From positions 1-12,011 of the forward strand of contig CAZWVM010000108.1 in assembly GCA_964637705.1 (NCBI GenBank): a stretch of DNA of 12,011 nucleotides. Reading direction: 5' to 3'. This document shows positions 1 to 8,100 of this stretch, in pieces. Source of the DNA: CAZWVM01 sp964637705 (GTDB lineage Bacteria; UBA8481). Under the pieces are notes generated by a model that was not told the DNA's origin, made no database searches, and saw only the letters and a program-made list of their open reading frames with translations. A program made the translations under genes and the position numbers. Within the stretch, counting starts at the first letter, position 1; each line of letters opens with the position of its first letter.

Positions 1-1840
1 TCTGCGCCAGGAGGTCGTTCATCATCTTGACCATGGCGTTCAAGTTGTTCTTGATGATGTTGTACTGGCCCTTGTACGTGTCGGTGATCGTCGGCGGGAT
101 GATGCCCTTCGAGCACTTCTCCACGTAGTCGGCCGTGACCATCAAGGGGTTCACGATGTTGGTGATCGTGTCATTGACGCCCGAGACGAGCTTGTTCCAT
201 CCTCCGACGAAGAGCTTCGCGTCGGCGCGCTTGTCCAGCTCGCCGTCCGCCGCGGCCTTGATGATGATGCCCGTCTGTTCCAGGAGGTCGTTCATCATCT
301 TGACGGTGGCGTTCAGGTTGTTCTTGATCTCGTTGAAGTCGCCGTTGTAGTTGTCCTTGATGAGCGGGGGGATGTCGCCCTTGGAGATCCGGTCCACGTA
401 CTCCGCCGCCACGTTCAAGGGTCCGATGACCGCGTCGAGGCAGTCATTCACGCCCTGAACGATCTTCCGGTAGTCGCCCTGGTGCTTCGAGGCGTCGGCC
501 CGCGTCGCGAGCTTGCCCTCGACCGCGGCCACGGAGAGCTTGTTGGCGTCCGCGACGAGCGCGTTCACCGCGTCGATGCACTGGTTCAGGTTGTTCTTGA
601 TCTCGTTGAAGTCCCCGTTGTAGCTGTCCGTGATCTTGGGGGGGATATCGCCCTTGGAGATCCGGTCCACGTACTCCGCCGCCACGTTCAAGGGTCCGAT
701 GACCGCGTCGAGGCAGTCATTGACGCCCTGCACGATCTCCCGGTACCCGCCCTTGTACTTCGAGGCGTCGCCGCGCGTGGCGAGCTTGCCCTCGACCGCG
801 GCCTGGCTGAGCTTCCCGGCCTCGGCGATGAGACCGCGCAGGGCCTCGATCACCTTGCGCAACGCCGGCGAGATGGCGTCCTCGCCCGAGAGGTCCTTCA
901 CGTCGGTCGAGACGTCGCCTTCCGAGACCTTCTGCAGGGTCCCGACGACGCCCTTGAGGTTCTCGCGCGCCTGTTCGAAGGAAGCGACCGAACCTTGCGT
1001 CGCGCGGATGATCCCGTTGACGCTCTCGGAGAGCTGGCCGATCTCATCCGTGCCCTTCACGTCCAGGAACGGGGTTCCCGTGACGATCTTGTAGGTGAGG
1101 TCGCCCTGGGCGAGCGCCTCGGCGCCCTTCCCGAAGTTCGTGATGCAGAGGCCTCGCAGCTTCTCGACCCGTTCCGCGACTGTCGAGACTCCCGACGAAA
1201 TCCGGTTCGACAGGAAGACGCCGATGCCCAGGGCCGCGATGAACCCGACCACGGCCAGGGCGATCATCAGGGTGATCGCCCCGTTGGCGACGGTCGTATT
1301 GGCGTCGGAGAGGTTCTTGGCGTCCGCGACCTTCAGGTCCACCATCTTGTCGATCGTCTCGTTCATCACGCCGGCCGTCTTTAATGCCGCGCCCTCCATG
1401 AGCGCCCAGGCGAGGTCGTCCTGGTTGTTCTTCGCGTAGTCGTTCAGGGCCGCCAGGTGCCCGTCCCATTCCTGGTCCGCCTTCTCGTAGTCGGCGATGA
1501 GCGCCTTCATCTCCGCGGAAATGGCCAGTTCCTTGAACTTCGCGAAGTTCTCCTCCTGTTCCGCGTTCAAGGTCTTGATCTTGTCCAGGAATCCCTGGAT
1601 CTTCTCAGGGTCGTTCGACCGGATCGCGTCGCGGAGGTTGATCCTGACGCGTTGGTACGCGGTCGAGACCACGGTCAGGTAGGAGATCGGCACGGTCATC
1701 TTCTCGTAAAGGATCGTGTCGTTGTCGTCCAGGTTCTTCATCTTCCAGCTGCCGTACGCGCCGATGCCCAGCGCGATCGCCGCCACGATCAGGAATCCTC
1801 CGATCAGCTTCTTGCCGATCTTCACATTGTCGAGACTCAT
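1..1840 (-). CDS. Methyl-accepting chemotaxis protein with tandem HAMP-like repeats (3' end outside window)
   Basis: Transmembrane chemoreceptor that would control CheA through CheW. 613 residues are visible, and the C-terminal methylation and CheA-contact region lies beyond the left edge. Seen: TM1 about residues 12-30; a periplasmic four-helix-bundle segment about 31-186 with the 4HB_MCP-like stretch KMTVPISYLTVVSTAYQRVR (47-66); TM2 about 187-210; a canonical HAMP about 211-280 (AQGDLTYKI and DEIGQLSESVNGII); further HAMP-like helices to about 340; then three 91-residue repeats (about 341-613) with motifs such as ISKGDIPP and FNEIKNNLN. The ATG at 1838-1840 follows GGGAGA by four bases, and that ribosome site abuts the cheW stop, so the gene is the next cistron after cheW with a 10-base gap. 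Poly-HAMP arrays are known in signalling proteins as long signal-conversion rods. The ligand cannot be told. Family assignment is secure, but the signalling tip is not visible. Confidence 0.93.
   Translation of the reverse strand, partial: MSLDNVKIGKKLIGGFLIVAAIALGIGAYGSWKMKNLDDNDTILYEKMTVPISYLTVVSTAYQRVRINLRDAIRSNDPEKIQGFLDKIKTLNAEQEENFAKFKELAISAEMKALIADYEKADQEWDGHLAALNDYAKNNQDDLAWALMEGAALKTAGVMNETIDKMVDLKVADAKNLSDANTTVANGAITLMIALAVVGFIAALGIGVFLSNRISSGVSTVAERVEKLRGLCITNFGKGAEALAQGDLTYKIVTGTPFLDVKGTDEIGQLSESVNGIIRATQGSVASFEQARENLKGVVGTLQKVSEGDVSTDVKDLSGEDAISPALRKVIEALRGLIAEAGKLSQAAVEGKLATRGDASKYKGGYREIVQGVNDCLDAVIGPLNVAAEYVDRISKGDIPPKITDSYNGDFNEIKNNLNQCIDAVNALVADANKLSVAAVEGKLATRADASKHQGDYRKIVQGVNDCLDAVIGPLNVAAEYVDRISKGDIPPLIKDNYNGDFNEIKNNLNATVKMMNDLLEQTGIIIKAAADGELDKRADAKLFVGGWNKLVSGVNDTITNIVNPLMVTADYVEKCSKGIIPPTITDTYKGQYNIIKNNLNAMVKMMNDLLAQ
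2..820 (-). repeat. Three tandem 273-bp units coding 91-residue HAMP-like modules
   Basis: The receptor gene repeats with an exact 273-base period. For example, the motif gttcargttgttcttgat recurs at 38, 311 and 584. On the coding strand the units run 820-548, 547-275 and 274-2. Units one and two share an 87-base block (371-457 against 644-730) that I count as differing at only two positions. The third unit is clearly diverged at the same offset. The period keeps the reading frame, so each unit adds one protein module. The array may continue past the window edge. Confidence 0.9.
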
Positions 1841-1853
1841 TCGCTCTCCCTCA
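1841..1853 (-). promoter_or_regulatory. Ribosome binding site of the chemoreceptor, adjoining the cheW stop
   Basis: On the minus strand, GGGAGA (1850-1845) directly follows the cheW TGA (1853-1851) and precedes the receptor ATG by four bases. This arrangement fits ribosomes finishing cheW and restarting on the receptor. It supports the ATG at 1840 as the start. Confidence 0.6.
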
Positions 1854-2393
1854 CTTTCCCGCTTCGGCGTCGTCCGCCGCGGATCCCGCGCCCTGTGCCT
1901 TTTTCAATGCAATGATGTCCTGGCTCGAGAGCACCTTGTCGATGTCCAGGAGCAGCCGCACGCGGTTCTGCGACTTGCCGATGCCCAGGATGTAGTCCGT
2001 GTTCACTTCCTCGCCGAAGGAGGGCGCATCCTGGATGTCCTCCCCCGCGATGTCCGCGACCTCCGAGACCTTGTCGACGACGATCCCCATCTCCAGGCCA
2101 CGCGCCTTCACCACGATGAAGCAGGTCTCCTCCGTCTGCTCCGCCTGCGGCATGGTGAGCTTCAGGCGGATGTCCACGACGGGGATGATCTTTCCGCGCA
2201 GGTTGATGACGCCGCGGATGAACTTCGGAGTCCGCGGCACCGGCGTGATCGACATCACGCCGATGATCTCCTGCACCTTCAGGATCTCGATCCCGTACTC
2301 CTCGTCGGCCAGGAAGAAGGTCAGGAACTTCCCGCCCCTCAACCTCGCCTCGCCGGCCGCGCCCGAGGACGCCGCCTCAGCAGCTCTTGCCAT
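1851..2393 (-). CDS. cheW: Chemotaxis adaptor protein CheW
   Basis: Cytoplasmic adaptor that couples the chemoreceptor to the P5 domain of CheA. It is 180 residues. After a variable Ala-rich leader (1-20), one CheW domain fills about residues 21-165: it opens with KFLTFFLADEEYGIEILKVQ, then has the hallmark FIRGVINLRGKIIPVVDIR (about 58-76) and a second half ending with RVRLLLDIDKVL. These are standard CheW landmarks and the length is normal, with an Ala/Gly/Asp-rich tail. The ATG at 2391-2393 has an excellent ribosome site, GGAGGTGA, three bases upstream. The gene lies 69 bases after cheA and 10 bases before the receptor on the same strand, so the three form a core signalling set. Nothing suggests it is broken. 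Confidence 0.95.
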   Translation of the reverse strand: MARAAEAASSGAAGEARLRGGKFLTFFLADEEYGIEILKVQEIIGVMSITPVPRTPKFIRGVINLRGKIIPVVDIRLKLTMPQAEQTEETCFIVVKARGLEMGIVVDKVSEVADIAGEDIQDAPSFGEEVNTDYILGIGKSQNRVRLLLDIDKVLSSQDIIALKKAQGAGSAADDAEAGK

Positions 2394-2395
2394 GA

Positions 2396-2410
2396 CTCAC
2401 CTCCGGTGAG
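2396..2410 (-). promoter_or_regulatory. cheW ribosome binding site inside a short perfect inverted repeat
   Basis: The transcript reads CTCACC-GGA-GGTGAG just before the cheW ATG. The two six-base arms (2410-2405 and 2401-2396) are perfect complements around a three-base loop. The Shine-Dalgarno GGAGGTGA (2404-2397) lies across the loop and 3' arm, so the hairpin could mask it when upstream translation is absent. The inverted repeat is seen directly. The regulatory effect is inference. Confidence 0.5.
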
Positions 2411-2433
2411 AATGTCCTGATGACCATCGTTGC

Positions 2434-2475
2434 CTCGCTCCTCACTCCTCGCTCCTCACTCCTCACTCCTCACTC
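2434..2475. repeat. Six tandem copies of a 7-bp unit (GAGYGAG on the minus strand)
   Basis: Plus-strand units are CTCGCTC at 2434, CTCACTC at 2441, CTCGCTC at 2448 and CTCACTC at 2455, 2462 and 2469, with no interruption. The first four lie between cheA and cheW. The fifth spans the cheA stop and the sixth codes the last residues of CheA. The unit is not a multiple of three, so copy changes would alter the CheA tail and the spacing to cheW. Confidence 0.9.
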
Positions 2476-4451
2476 ATCTCCCTAGCCTTCCTCAATCCTT
2501 CCGGATCGAGGATCAATCCGACGCGGCCGTCCCCGAGGATCGCGCCGCCCGAGATGCCCGGCACGATCCCGACGCCGTCGCCCAGGGACTTCGCGACGAC
2601 CTGCACCTGCCCGATGATCCCGTCGACCATCAACGCGAACCTCTCGCTTCCGTCCTCCAGGATGATGAGGAGCGCCTCCGTCGCGTTCTCCTCGGCGCCC
2701 TCGAGATGGAAGATCCGGTGGAGCCGGCAGACGGGCAGCATCTCCTCGAGGAACCTGAGCATCTCGCCGCGCCGGGCCACGGTCGCGACCTGGTTCAGCT
2801 CGGGCTTGAGGCTCATCTTGATGTTCGCGGTGGGGATGATGTACTGGTGGTCGGAGACGCGGACGAGCATGCCGTTCGTGATCGCCATCGTCAGGGGCAC
2901 TCTCATCAGGAAGAGGCATCCCCGTCCCGGGGTGGATCGAATCTCGACGCGCCCCCGCAGGGCCTCGATCTTGCGCTTCACCACGTCCATCCCGACGCCG
3001 CGGCCCGAGATATCCGTCACCTCCGCCGCCGTCGAGAAGCCCGGGGCGAAGATCAGCTCGTGGACCTGGGTGTCGGTCATGCCGTCCGATGTCGCGATCA
3101 GGCCCTTCTCGACGGCCTTCGCGACGATGCGGTCGCGGTCGAGCCCCTTGCCGTCGTCCTCCACCTCGAAGACGACGTAGCCGCCCTTGTGGTAGGCGGA
3201 GAGCCGGATCGAGCCGGTCTCGGCCTTCCCCGCCCGCCGCCTCTCGCCCGGCATCTCGAGACCATGGTCCATCGCGTTCCTCACCATGTGGATCAGGAGC
3301 TCGTTCACCACTTCGACGAGGTTTCGGTCGATCTCCGTCTCCTCGCCGAAGGTCGAGAGCTTCGCGGGCTTGCCGTTCCGCTGGGAGAGGTCGCGGACGA
3401 GCCGCGTCATCTTCTGGAAGGTGGCCTTGAGGGGGACCATGCGGAGGGCCATCGAGAGGTTCTGCAGTTCGCGCACCACCTTGCCGACCTGCTCCGACTT
3501 GGCCATCAGTTCGAAGTGCAACCCGTCGGTCACGGTCGCGTCGCCGTCGAGCATCGCCTGGGCGATGACCAGCTCGCCGACGAGGTTCAGGAGCCGGTCC
3601 AGCCGGTCGGTCCGGACGCGCACCAGGGACTCCACCGCGGCATGCTTCTCGCCGGCCGCCTCGGCGCGCGCCGGCCCCGCCGCCGCGCCCGTCTCCTCGT
3701 CCGCCGCGCCCTGCGACGCCCGAACGATCGATTCGAGGAGCGGCCCATGCTCCGGCGGCCGCTCCGGATCGCCCTGCCCGCCCGTCTCCGCGATCGTTCC
3801 CACCAGCACCTTGATGATGTCGAGGGCGCGGAGGCAGAGGTCGGCGTGGGCGGGGCGGAAACGCATCGCGCCGTCGCGCGTTCGCGCGAGCAACGACTCG
3901 GTGTGGTGCGCCAGCTCGCTGATGGAGTGGAACCCGAGGAACGCCGAGAGGCCCTTGAGGGAATGGAAGGCCCGGAAGATCGTGTTCAGGGCCTCGCGGT
4001 CGTCGGGATCGCTCTCCAGCGTCAGGAGCGATCCTTCCGCCTCGGCGACGTGATCGCGGCACTCGCTGATGAACTCCGCGAAGAGCGCCTCGTCCGTCTC
4101 CAGGGCGCCCGGCGCCCTCGGCGCCGGCACCGCCGACGCGGCCGCCGCCTCGAACTTCGTCTCCATCGCGTCGTCGTACCCGCTCTGGATCGCGTTCTCC
4201 GCGGCCTCCACGAGCCTCAAGGCGGCCTGCATCCGCCCCTGCCGGTCCGCCTCCTCCTTCGATGCCGCCTTGCGCAGTTCGTCCGCGGCGCTGGTGATGA
4301 AGTCGAGGATGAGTCCATGATACTGCCCGCCCAGGGCGCGGACCTCCAGCTGATCCGCGGCGACGAGGAGGACTTCCGTGTCGGTGACGTCGGCGATGAT
4401 CAGGGTCGAGAGGATCTCGGCCAGGGACCGGTTCTCCCCCTCGCCCTTCAC
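2463..4451 (-). CDS. cheA: Chemotaxis sensor histidine kinase CheA with an N-terminal extension and no P2 domain
   Basis: Cytoplasmic kinase that autophosphorylates under chemoreceptor control and passes phosphate to response regulators. It is 662 residues. Order: an unassigned helical N-terminal segment (about 1-115); P1 Hpt (about 118-245) with the phospho-acceptor His163 in FHSLKG; a 30-residue Ala/Glu linker where a CheY-binding P2 would normally sit; P3 dimerisation helices (about 275-340, LDRLLNLVGELVIAQ); P4 ATPase with N box HMVRNAMDHG (388-397), G1 DDGKG (432-436) and G2 GRGVGMD (483-489); P5 CheW-like domain (about 515-656). All catalytic motifs are intact. The start is GTG at 4451, overlapping the previous stop as GTGA, with GGAGGA six bases upstream (4458-4463). 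No CheY, CheB or CheR gene is visible here, so its phosphorylation target is unknown. Confidence 0.96.
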   Translation of the reverse strand: MKGEGENRSLAEILSTLIIADVTDTEVLLVAADQLEVRALGGQYHGLILDFITSAADELRKAASKEEADRQGRMQAALRLVEAAENAIQSGYDDAMETKFEAAAASAVPAPRAPGALETDEALFAEFISECRDHVAEAEGSLLTLESDPDDREALNTIFRAFHSLKGLSAFLGFHSISELAHHTESLLARTRDGAMRFRPAHADLCLRALDIIKVLVGTIAETGGQGDPERPPEHGPLLESIVRASQGAADEETGAAAGPARAEAAGEKHAAVESLVRVRTDRLDRLLNLVGELVIAQAMLDGDATVTDGLHFELMAKSEQVGKVVRELQNLSMALRMVPLKATFQKMTRLVRDLSQRNGKPAKLSTFGEETEIDRNLVEVVNELLIHMVRNAMDHGLEMPGERRRAGKAETGSIRLSAYHKGGYVVFEVEDDGKGLDRDRIVAKAVEKGLIATSDGMTDTQVHELIFAPGFSTAAEVTDISGRGVGMDVVKRKIEALRGRVEIRSTPGRGCLFLMRVPLTMAITNGMLVRVSDHQYIIPTANIKMSLKPELNQVATVARRGEMLRFLEEMLPVCRLHRIFHLEGAEENATEALLIILEDGSERFALMVDGIIGQVQVVAKSLGDGVGIVPGISGGAILGDGRVGLILDPEGLRKAREMSEE

Positions 4452-4463
4452 TCTTCATCCTCC
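4448..4463 (-). promoter_or_regulatory. cheA ribosome binding site and GTGA stop/start overlap
   Basis: The minus strand carries GGAGGA (4463-4458), six bases, then GTGA, in which the upstream gene's TGA (4450-4448) overlaps the cheA GTG start (4451-4449). Such four-base overlaps usually indicate translational coupling. The site also decides the cheA start. Confidence 0.75.
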
Positions 4464-5074
4464 AGAGGCAGGTTCACGGTGAAGACCGTCCATTCCTTCT
4501 CGCGCGCGTAGGCGATCGAGCCGCCGAGCGAGCGGGCGAGTCCCGCGGCGAGATGGAGGCCCAGCCCCCGTTCGGCCGGGCTGCCCTTGTCGGTGACCGC
4601 GGGCTCGAAAAGCCCTCCCTCGATCTCCGGCATCATCGCCGGGCCGTTGTTCCGGACCATGAAGACGGCGGCGTCGCGCGCCTGCTCGATCGAGAGGACC
4701 ACCTCGCCTCCCTCGCGCCCCGCCAGGGCCTCGAAGGCGTTCCGCAGGAGCTTGACGGCGATCTGCAGGATCGCCTCGTGGAAGGCCAGAGCCACGACGG
4801 GATCCGGGGGATACTCGCGAACGATCGCGACGCCCGGCGGAACGGCGGGCCCGAGCGATTCGAGCGCGGCGTCGAGGCACGATCTCAGGTCCACCGCCTG
4901 AAACTCGAAGCTCGCCGGGTGCGCGAAGCGCATCATCTGCCGCGCCGAACGCTCGATCTGATCCGCGTCCCGGAGCATCGCCTCGATCGTCGTCCGGCGG
5001 GCCTGTTCCGGCGCCGGGGCGCGCTTCACACGACCGCCGTGGAGCCGGGCCCGCTCCCGCAGCACGTCGTTCAT
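4448..5074 (-). CDS. Histidine-kinase-like protein: DHp helix and HATPase domain, lacking a sensor region
   Basis: 208 residues, cytoplasmic, first visible gene of the chemosensory operon. About residues 28-55 resemble the second DHp helix of a two-component kinase (IERSARQMMRFAHP). The rest is an HATPase_c domain: N box LLRNAFEALA (about 109-118), G1-like region VRNNGPAMMP with Asn where Asp is most usual, degenerate F box FEPAVTDK, and G2-like ERGLGLHLAAGLARSLGG. No sensor domain or acceptor histidine lies downstream of the chosen ATG. That start (5072-5074) has GAGGTG six bases upstream (5081-5086). A GTG at 5083 is the alternative. Upstream the frame stays open to 5182 with no ATG, GTG or TTG and reads LLAASLGHE, which looks like an H-box, so the gene may be 5'-truncated. 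It overlaps cheA by GTGA. A role in modulating CheA is only inference. Confidence 0.78.
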   Translation of the reverse strand: MNDVLRERARLHGGRVKRAPAPEQARRTTIEAMLRDADQIERSARQMMRFAHPASFEFQAVDLRSCLDAALESLGPAVPPGVAIVREYPPDPVVALAFHEAILQIAVKLLRNAFEALAGREGGEVVLSIEQARDAAVFMVRNNGPAMMPEIEGGLFEPAVTDKGSPAERGLGLHLAAGLARSLGGSIAYAREKEWTVFTVNLPLEDEE

Positions 5075-5083
5075 CCGGAGCAC

Positions 5084-5165
5084 CTCGTGCCCGAGCGAGG
5101 CGGCGAGGAGGCCGAAGAAGACCGTCGCCGAGAGCGAGCGGCGCTTCCGGTCGCTCTTCGAGACG
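5084..5165. other. Divergent junction between two apparently 5'-truncated kinase genes
   Basis: No convincing promoter, operator or ribosome site for the plus-strand gene is visible in these bases. Read on the plus strand in the frame of the large kinase, 5133-5165 codes SERRFRSLFET, a typical start of a PAS domain, although that frame has no ATG, GTG or TTG between 5165 and the stop at 4959. Read on the minus strand in the frame of the small kinase, 5107-5084 codes LAASLGHE, which resembles a phospho-acceptor H-box at the right distance from the second DHp helix. Two coding fragments seem to meet head to head here. Confidence 0.5.
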
Positions 5166-8100
5166 ATGAAGCAGGGCGTCTTCTACCAGGCCGCCGACGG
5201 TCGTCTCGTCGATATCAACGATGCCGGGCTCGAGATCCTGGGCGTCACCCGCGAGGAATTCCTCGCGCGGACCTCCCTGTCGAACGAGTGGACGGTCGTC
5301 GGGGCGGATGGCGTTCCCCTGCCCGGCGCGGAGCATCCCTCGATGGTCTCTCTCTCGACCGGGCGACCGGTTCACGACAGAACGGTCGGAATCTTCAATC
5401 CCCGGGAGAAGGGTCTTCGCTGGGTCGTCGTCAATGCCGCCCCCGAGTTCAAACCGGGTGAAAAGAAGCCGTTCCGCGTCTTCATCACCCTCCACGACAT
5501 CACCGACCTGAAGCGGCGCGAGGAGGCGGAACGGCGGACGAAAGCGCGGTCCGAGATCCTCCTACAGCTCAATGCACTCATCGGCGAGCCGACCGACCAC
5601 ATCACCTCCCTTCTCGCCGAGGAGTGCATCCGCATGACCGGAAGCGGGCTGGGCTTCTTCGGGCTGATCGATCCCGCCCAGACCGTCATGACGGCGCACC
5701 TCTGGTCGCGGCGCACGATGGAGCTCTGCGCAATCGACGAGAAACCGGTCGAGTTCAAGCTGGCCGACTCGGGCATCTGGGCCGAGGCGGTCCGGCGGCG
5801 CGAACCGGTCGTCGTCAACGATTACGCCGCTCCCCACCCCGCAAAGAGGGGGTTGCCCGCCGGTCACGTCCCCCTGTCCCGCTTCATGAGCGTGCCGGTT
5901 CTCGCCGACGGGCGCGTGCTGGCCGTCGGCGGGGTGGCGAACAAGGCGATCGATTACGACGAGGATGACCTCACCCACCTGAATGAGCTTTTGAAGGGCG
6001 TGGGAGACTTCCTCGAGCGGCGCCGCCTGCGGCTCAAGCTCGAAACGAGCGAAACCCGGTTCCGCACCATCGTCGAGCACATCAACGACGGCTACTACAT
6101 CCACGATTTCCGAGGGAAGATCATCGACGTGAATGTCAACGCCTGCCAGATGCTGGGGTGGAGCCGCGAGGAACTCCTCGCGGGCGGCCTGGCGCACATC
6201 GCCTCCCCCGAGAACGCCGCCCGGATCCGGGATCGCATGGCGCACCTGCTCCAGGAGGGGCGGATCGTCTTCGACAGCGAGCATCGTCACAAGGACGGCC
6301 ATCTCGTACCCGTCCGCGTCAGCGCGCGTCTCGTCAGCCGCGACGGCGAGGGCACCGTCCAGGCCCTCGTGCACGACATTTCCGAGAGCAAGAGGATCGA
6401 GAGTCAACTTCGGTTCCAATCGATGGTCCTCGACCAGATCCAGGACAACGTCACCGTCACCGATCTCGAGGGACGGATCACCTATGTGAACGAGGCCGAG
6501 AGCCGCACCATGGGGCGCTCGCGCGACGAACTGATCGGGTCGAGCGTGAACGCGTATGGCGAGGATCCGGAGAGGGGCGCCACTCAAAGGGAAATCATCG
6601 AGCGGACCCTGGCCGACGGGGAATGGCGCGGCGAAGTCGTGAACACGACGGCCGGAGGGCGGCAGAGCGTCATGGACTGCCGGACGAGGCTGATCCGGGA
6701 CGACTCCGGCCGCCCCATCGCCATGTGCGGCGTCTCCACCGACGTCACCGAGCGGAAGCAGACCGAGGAGAGGGTTCGCGAAAGCGAGCAGCGCTTCCGC
6801 CTCGTCGCGGACTACACCTCCGACTGGGAATACTGGGTCCTGCCCGACGGCTCCTACATCTACATGTCGCCGTCCTGCCGGGAGGTCACCGGCCGTCCGC
6901 GGGAAGAGTTCATCGAGAGGCCGGAACTCATGCGCGAGGTCGTGCACCCGGAGGACCTGCCCCTCTACGACGAGCACAGGCGGCGCTACCTCGCGAACAA
7001 GGACGAGGACGGCCATTTCGAATACCGGATCCTCCGCCCGGACGGCGGCGCCCGGTGGCTCGAGCATCACTGCCGGCCGGTCTTCGACGACCTGGGGCGC
7101 TACGCCGGGCGGCGCGTCTCGAACCGGGACGTCACCCTGCGGGTCCAAGCGGAGGTCGAGTTCCGGCGGAGCCGGGCGGAACTGGCGGCCATCTTCGAGC
7201 ACGCGCCGGCCCTCATGATCGTGGTGGACGCGGAACGGCGGATCCTGCAGGCGAACACGCGCGCCCTCTCCTTCTCCGGACGGACCCTCGACGATGTCCG
7301 TGGTCGCAGGGGCGGCGAGGCCCTGCGTTGCGTCCACGCCCTCGACGACCCGCGCGGCTGCGGATTCGGCCCCCACTGCGACGCCTGTGTCGTCAGGCGA
7401 ACGGTCCTTCACACCATCGAGACGGGGGAGAATGTCCTCGACCGGGAAGCCCGACTGGATATCGACACGGGTGGCGGCCCCTTCGAGATCCATGTCCTCG
7501 TCTCGACGACGGCCTTCCGGGTCGACGACCGGTTCCGCGTCCTCGTCTCGCTCGTGGACGTCACCGCCCTGAAGGCGATCGAGTCCGCGCTCGGACGCAC
7601 GGAACAGAAGGCCCAGGAACGCGCCGACCTCCTCCGCGCCATCCTCGATACCTCTCCCGATCTCATCTTCGTCAAGGACCGCGACCTGCGGACGGTCGCC
7701 TGCAACAAGGCCTTCGCCGCCGCGGTCGGGAAGCACCCGCGCGAGATGATCGGTCGGACCGACATCGAGAACGGCTGGGACCCGGAGATGGTCCAGGGAA
7801 ACCCGGAGAAGGGCATCCGCGGGATCGAGCAGGACGACAGGGCCGTCCTCGACGGCCACACGATCCACGTCCTCTCCGAGCGGGGGCTGACCGAGAATCC
7901 GCGATTCTACGAAACGGTCAAGGTTCCCTTCCGCGACGAGTCGGGCGCGATCATCGGCATCCTGGGCCTTTCGCGCGACGTGACCGACCGCCGGCAGGCC
8001 GAGCTCGAGATCGCGGAACGGAACCAGCTGCTCATCGAGACGGAACGCATGGGAAGGATCGGGAGCTGGGAGTGGCGGTGGAGACCGGGCGAGACCCGGG

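Noticed and set aside
2430..4511. Plus-strand open frame of 693 codons opposite cheA
   Set aside because: It mirrors CheA codons, has repetitive composition rich in Arg, Asp, His and Leu, and conflicts with intact CheA motifs.
4553..5461. Plus-strand frame of 302 codons crossing the divergent junction, as a possible real 5' end of the large kinase
   Set aside because: It is in a different frame from the kinase, shows no PAS-like residues and is antisense to the small ATPase gene.
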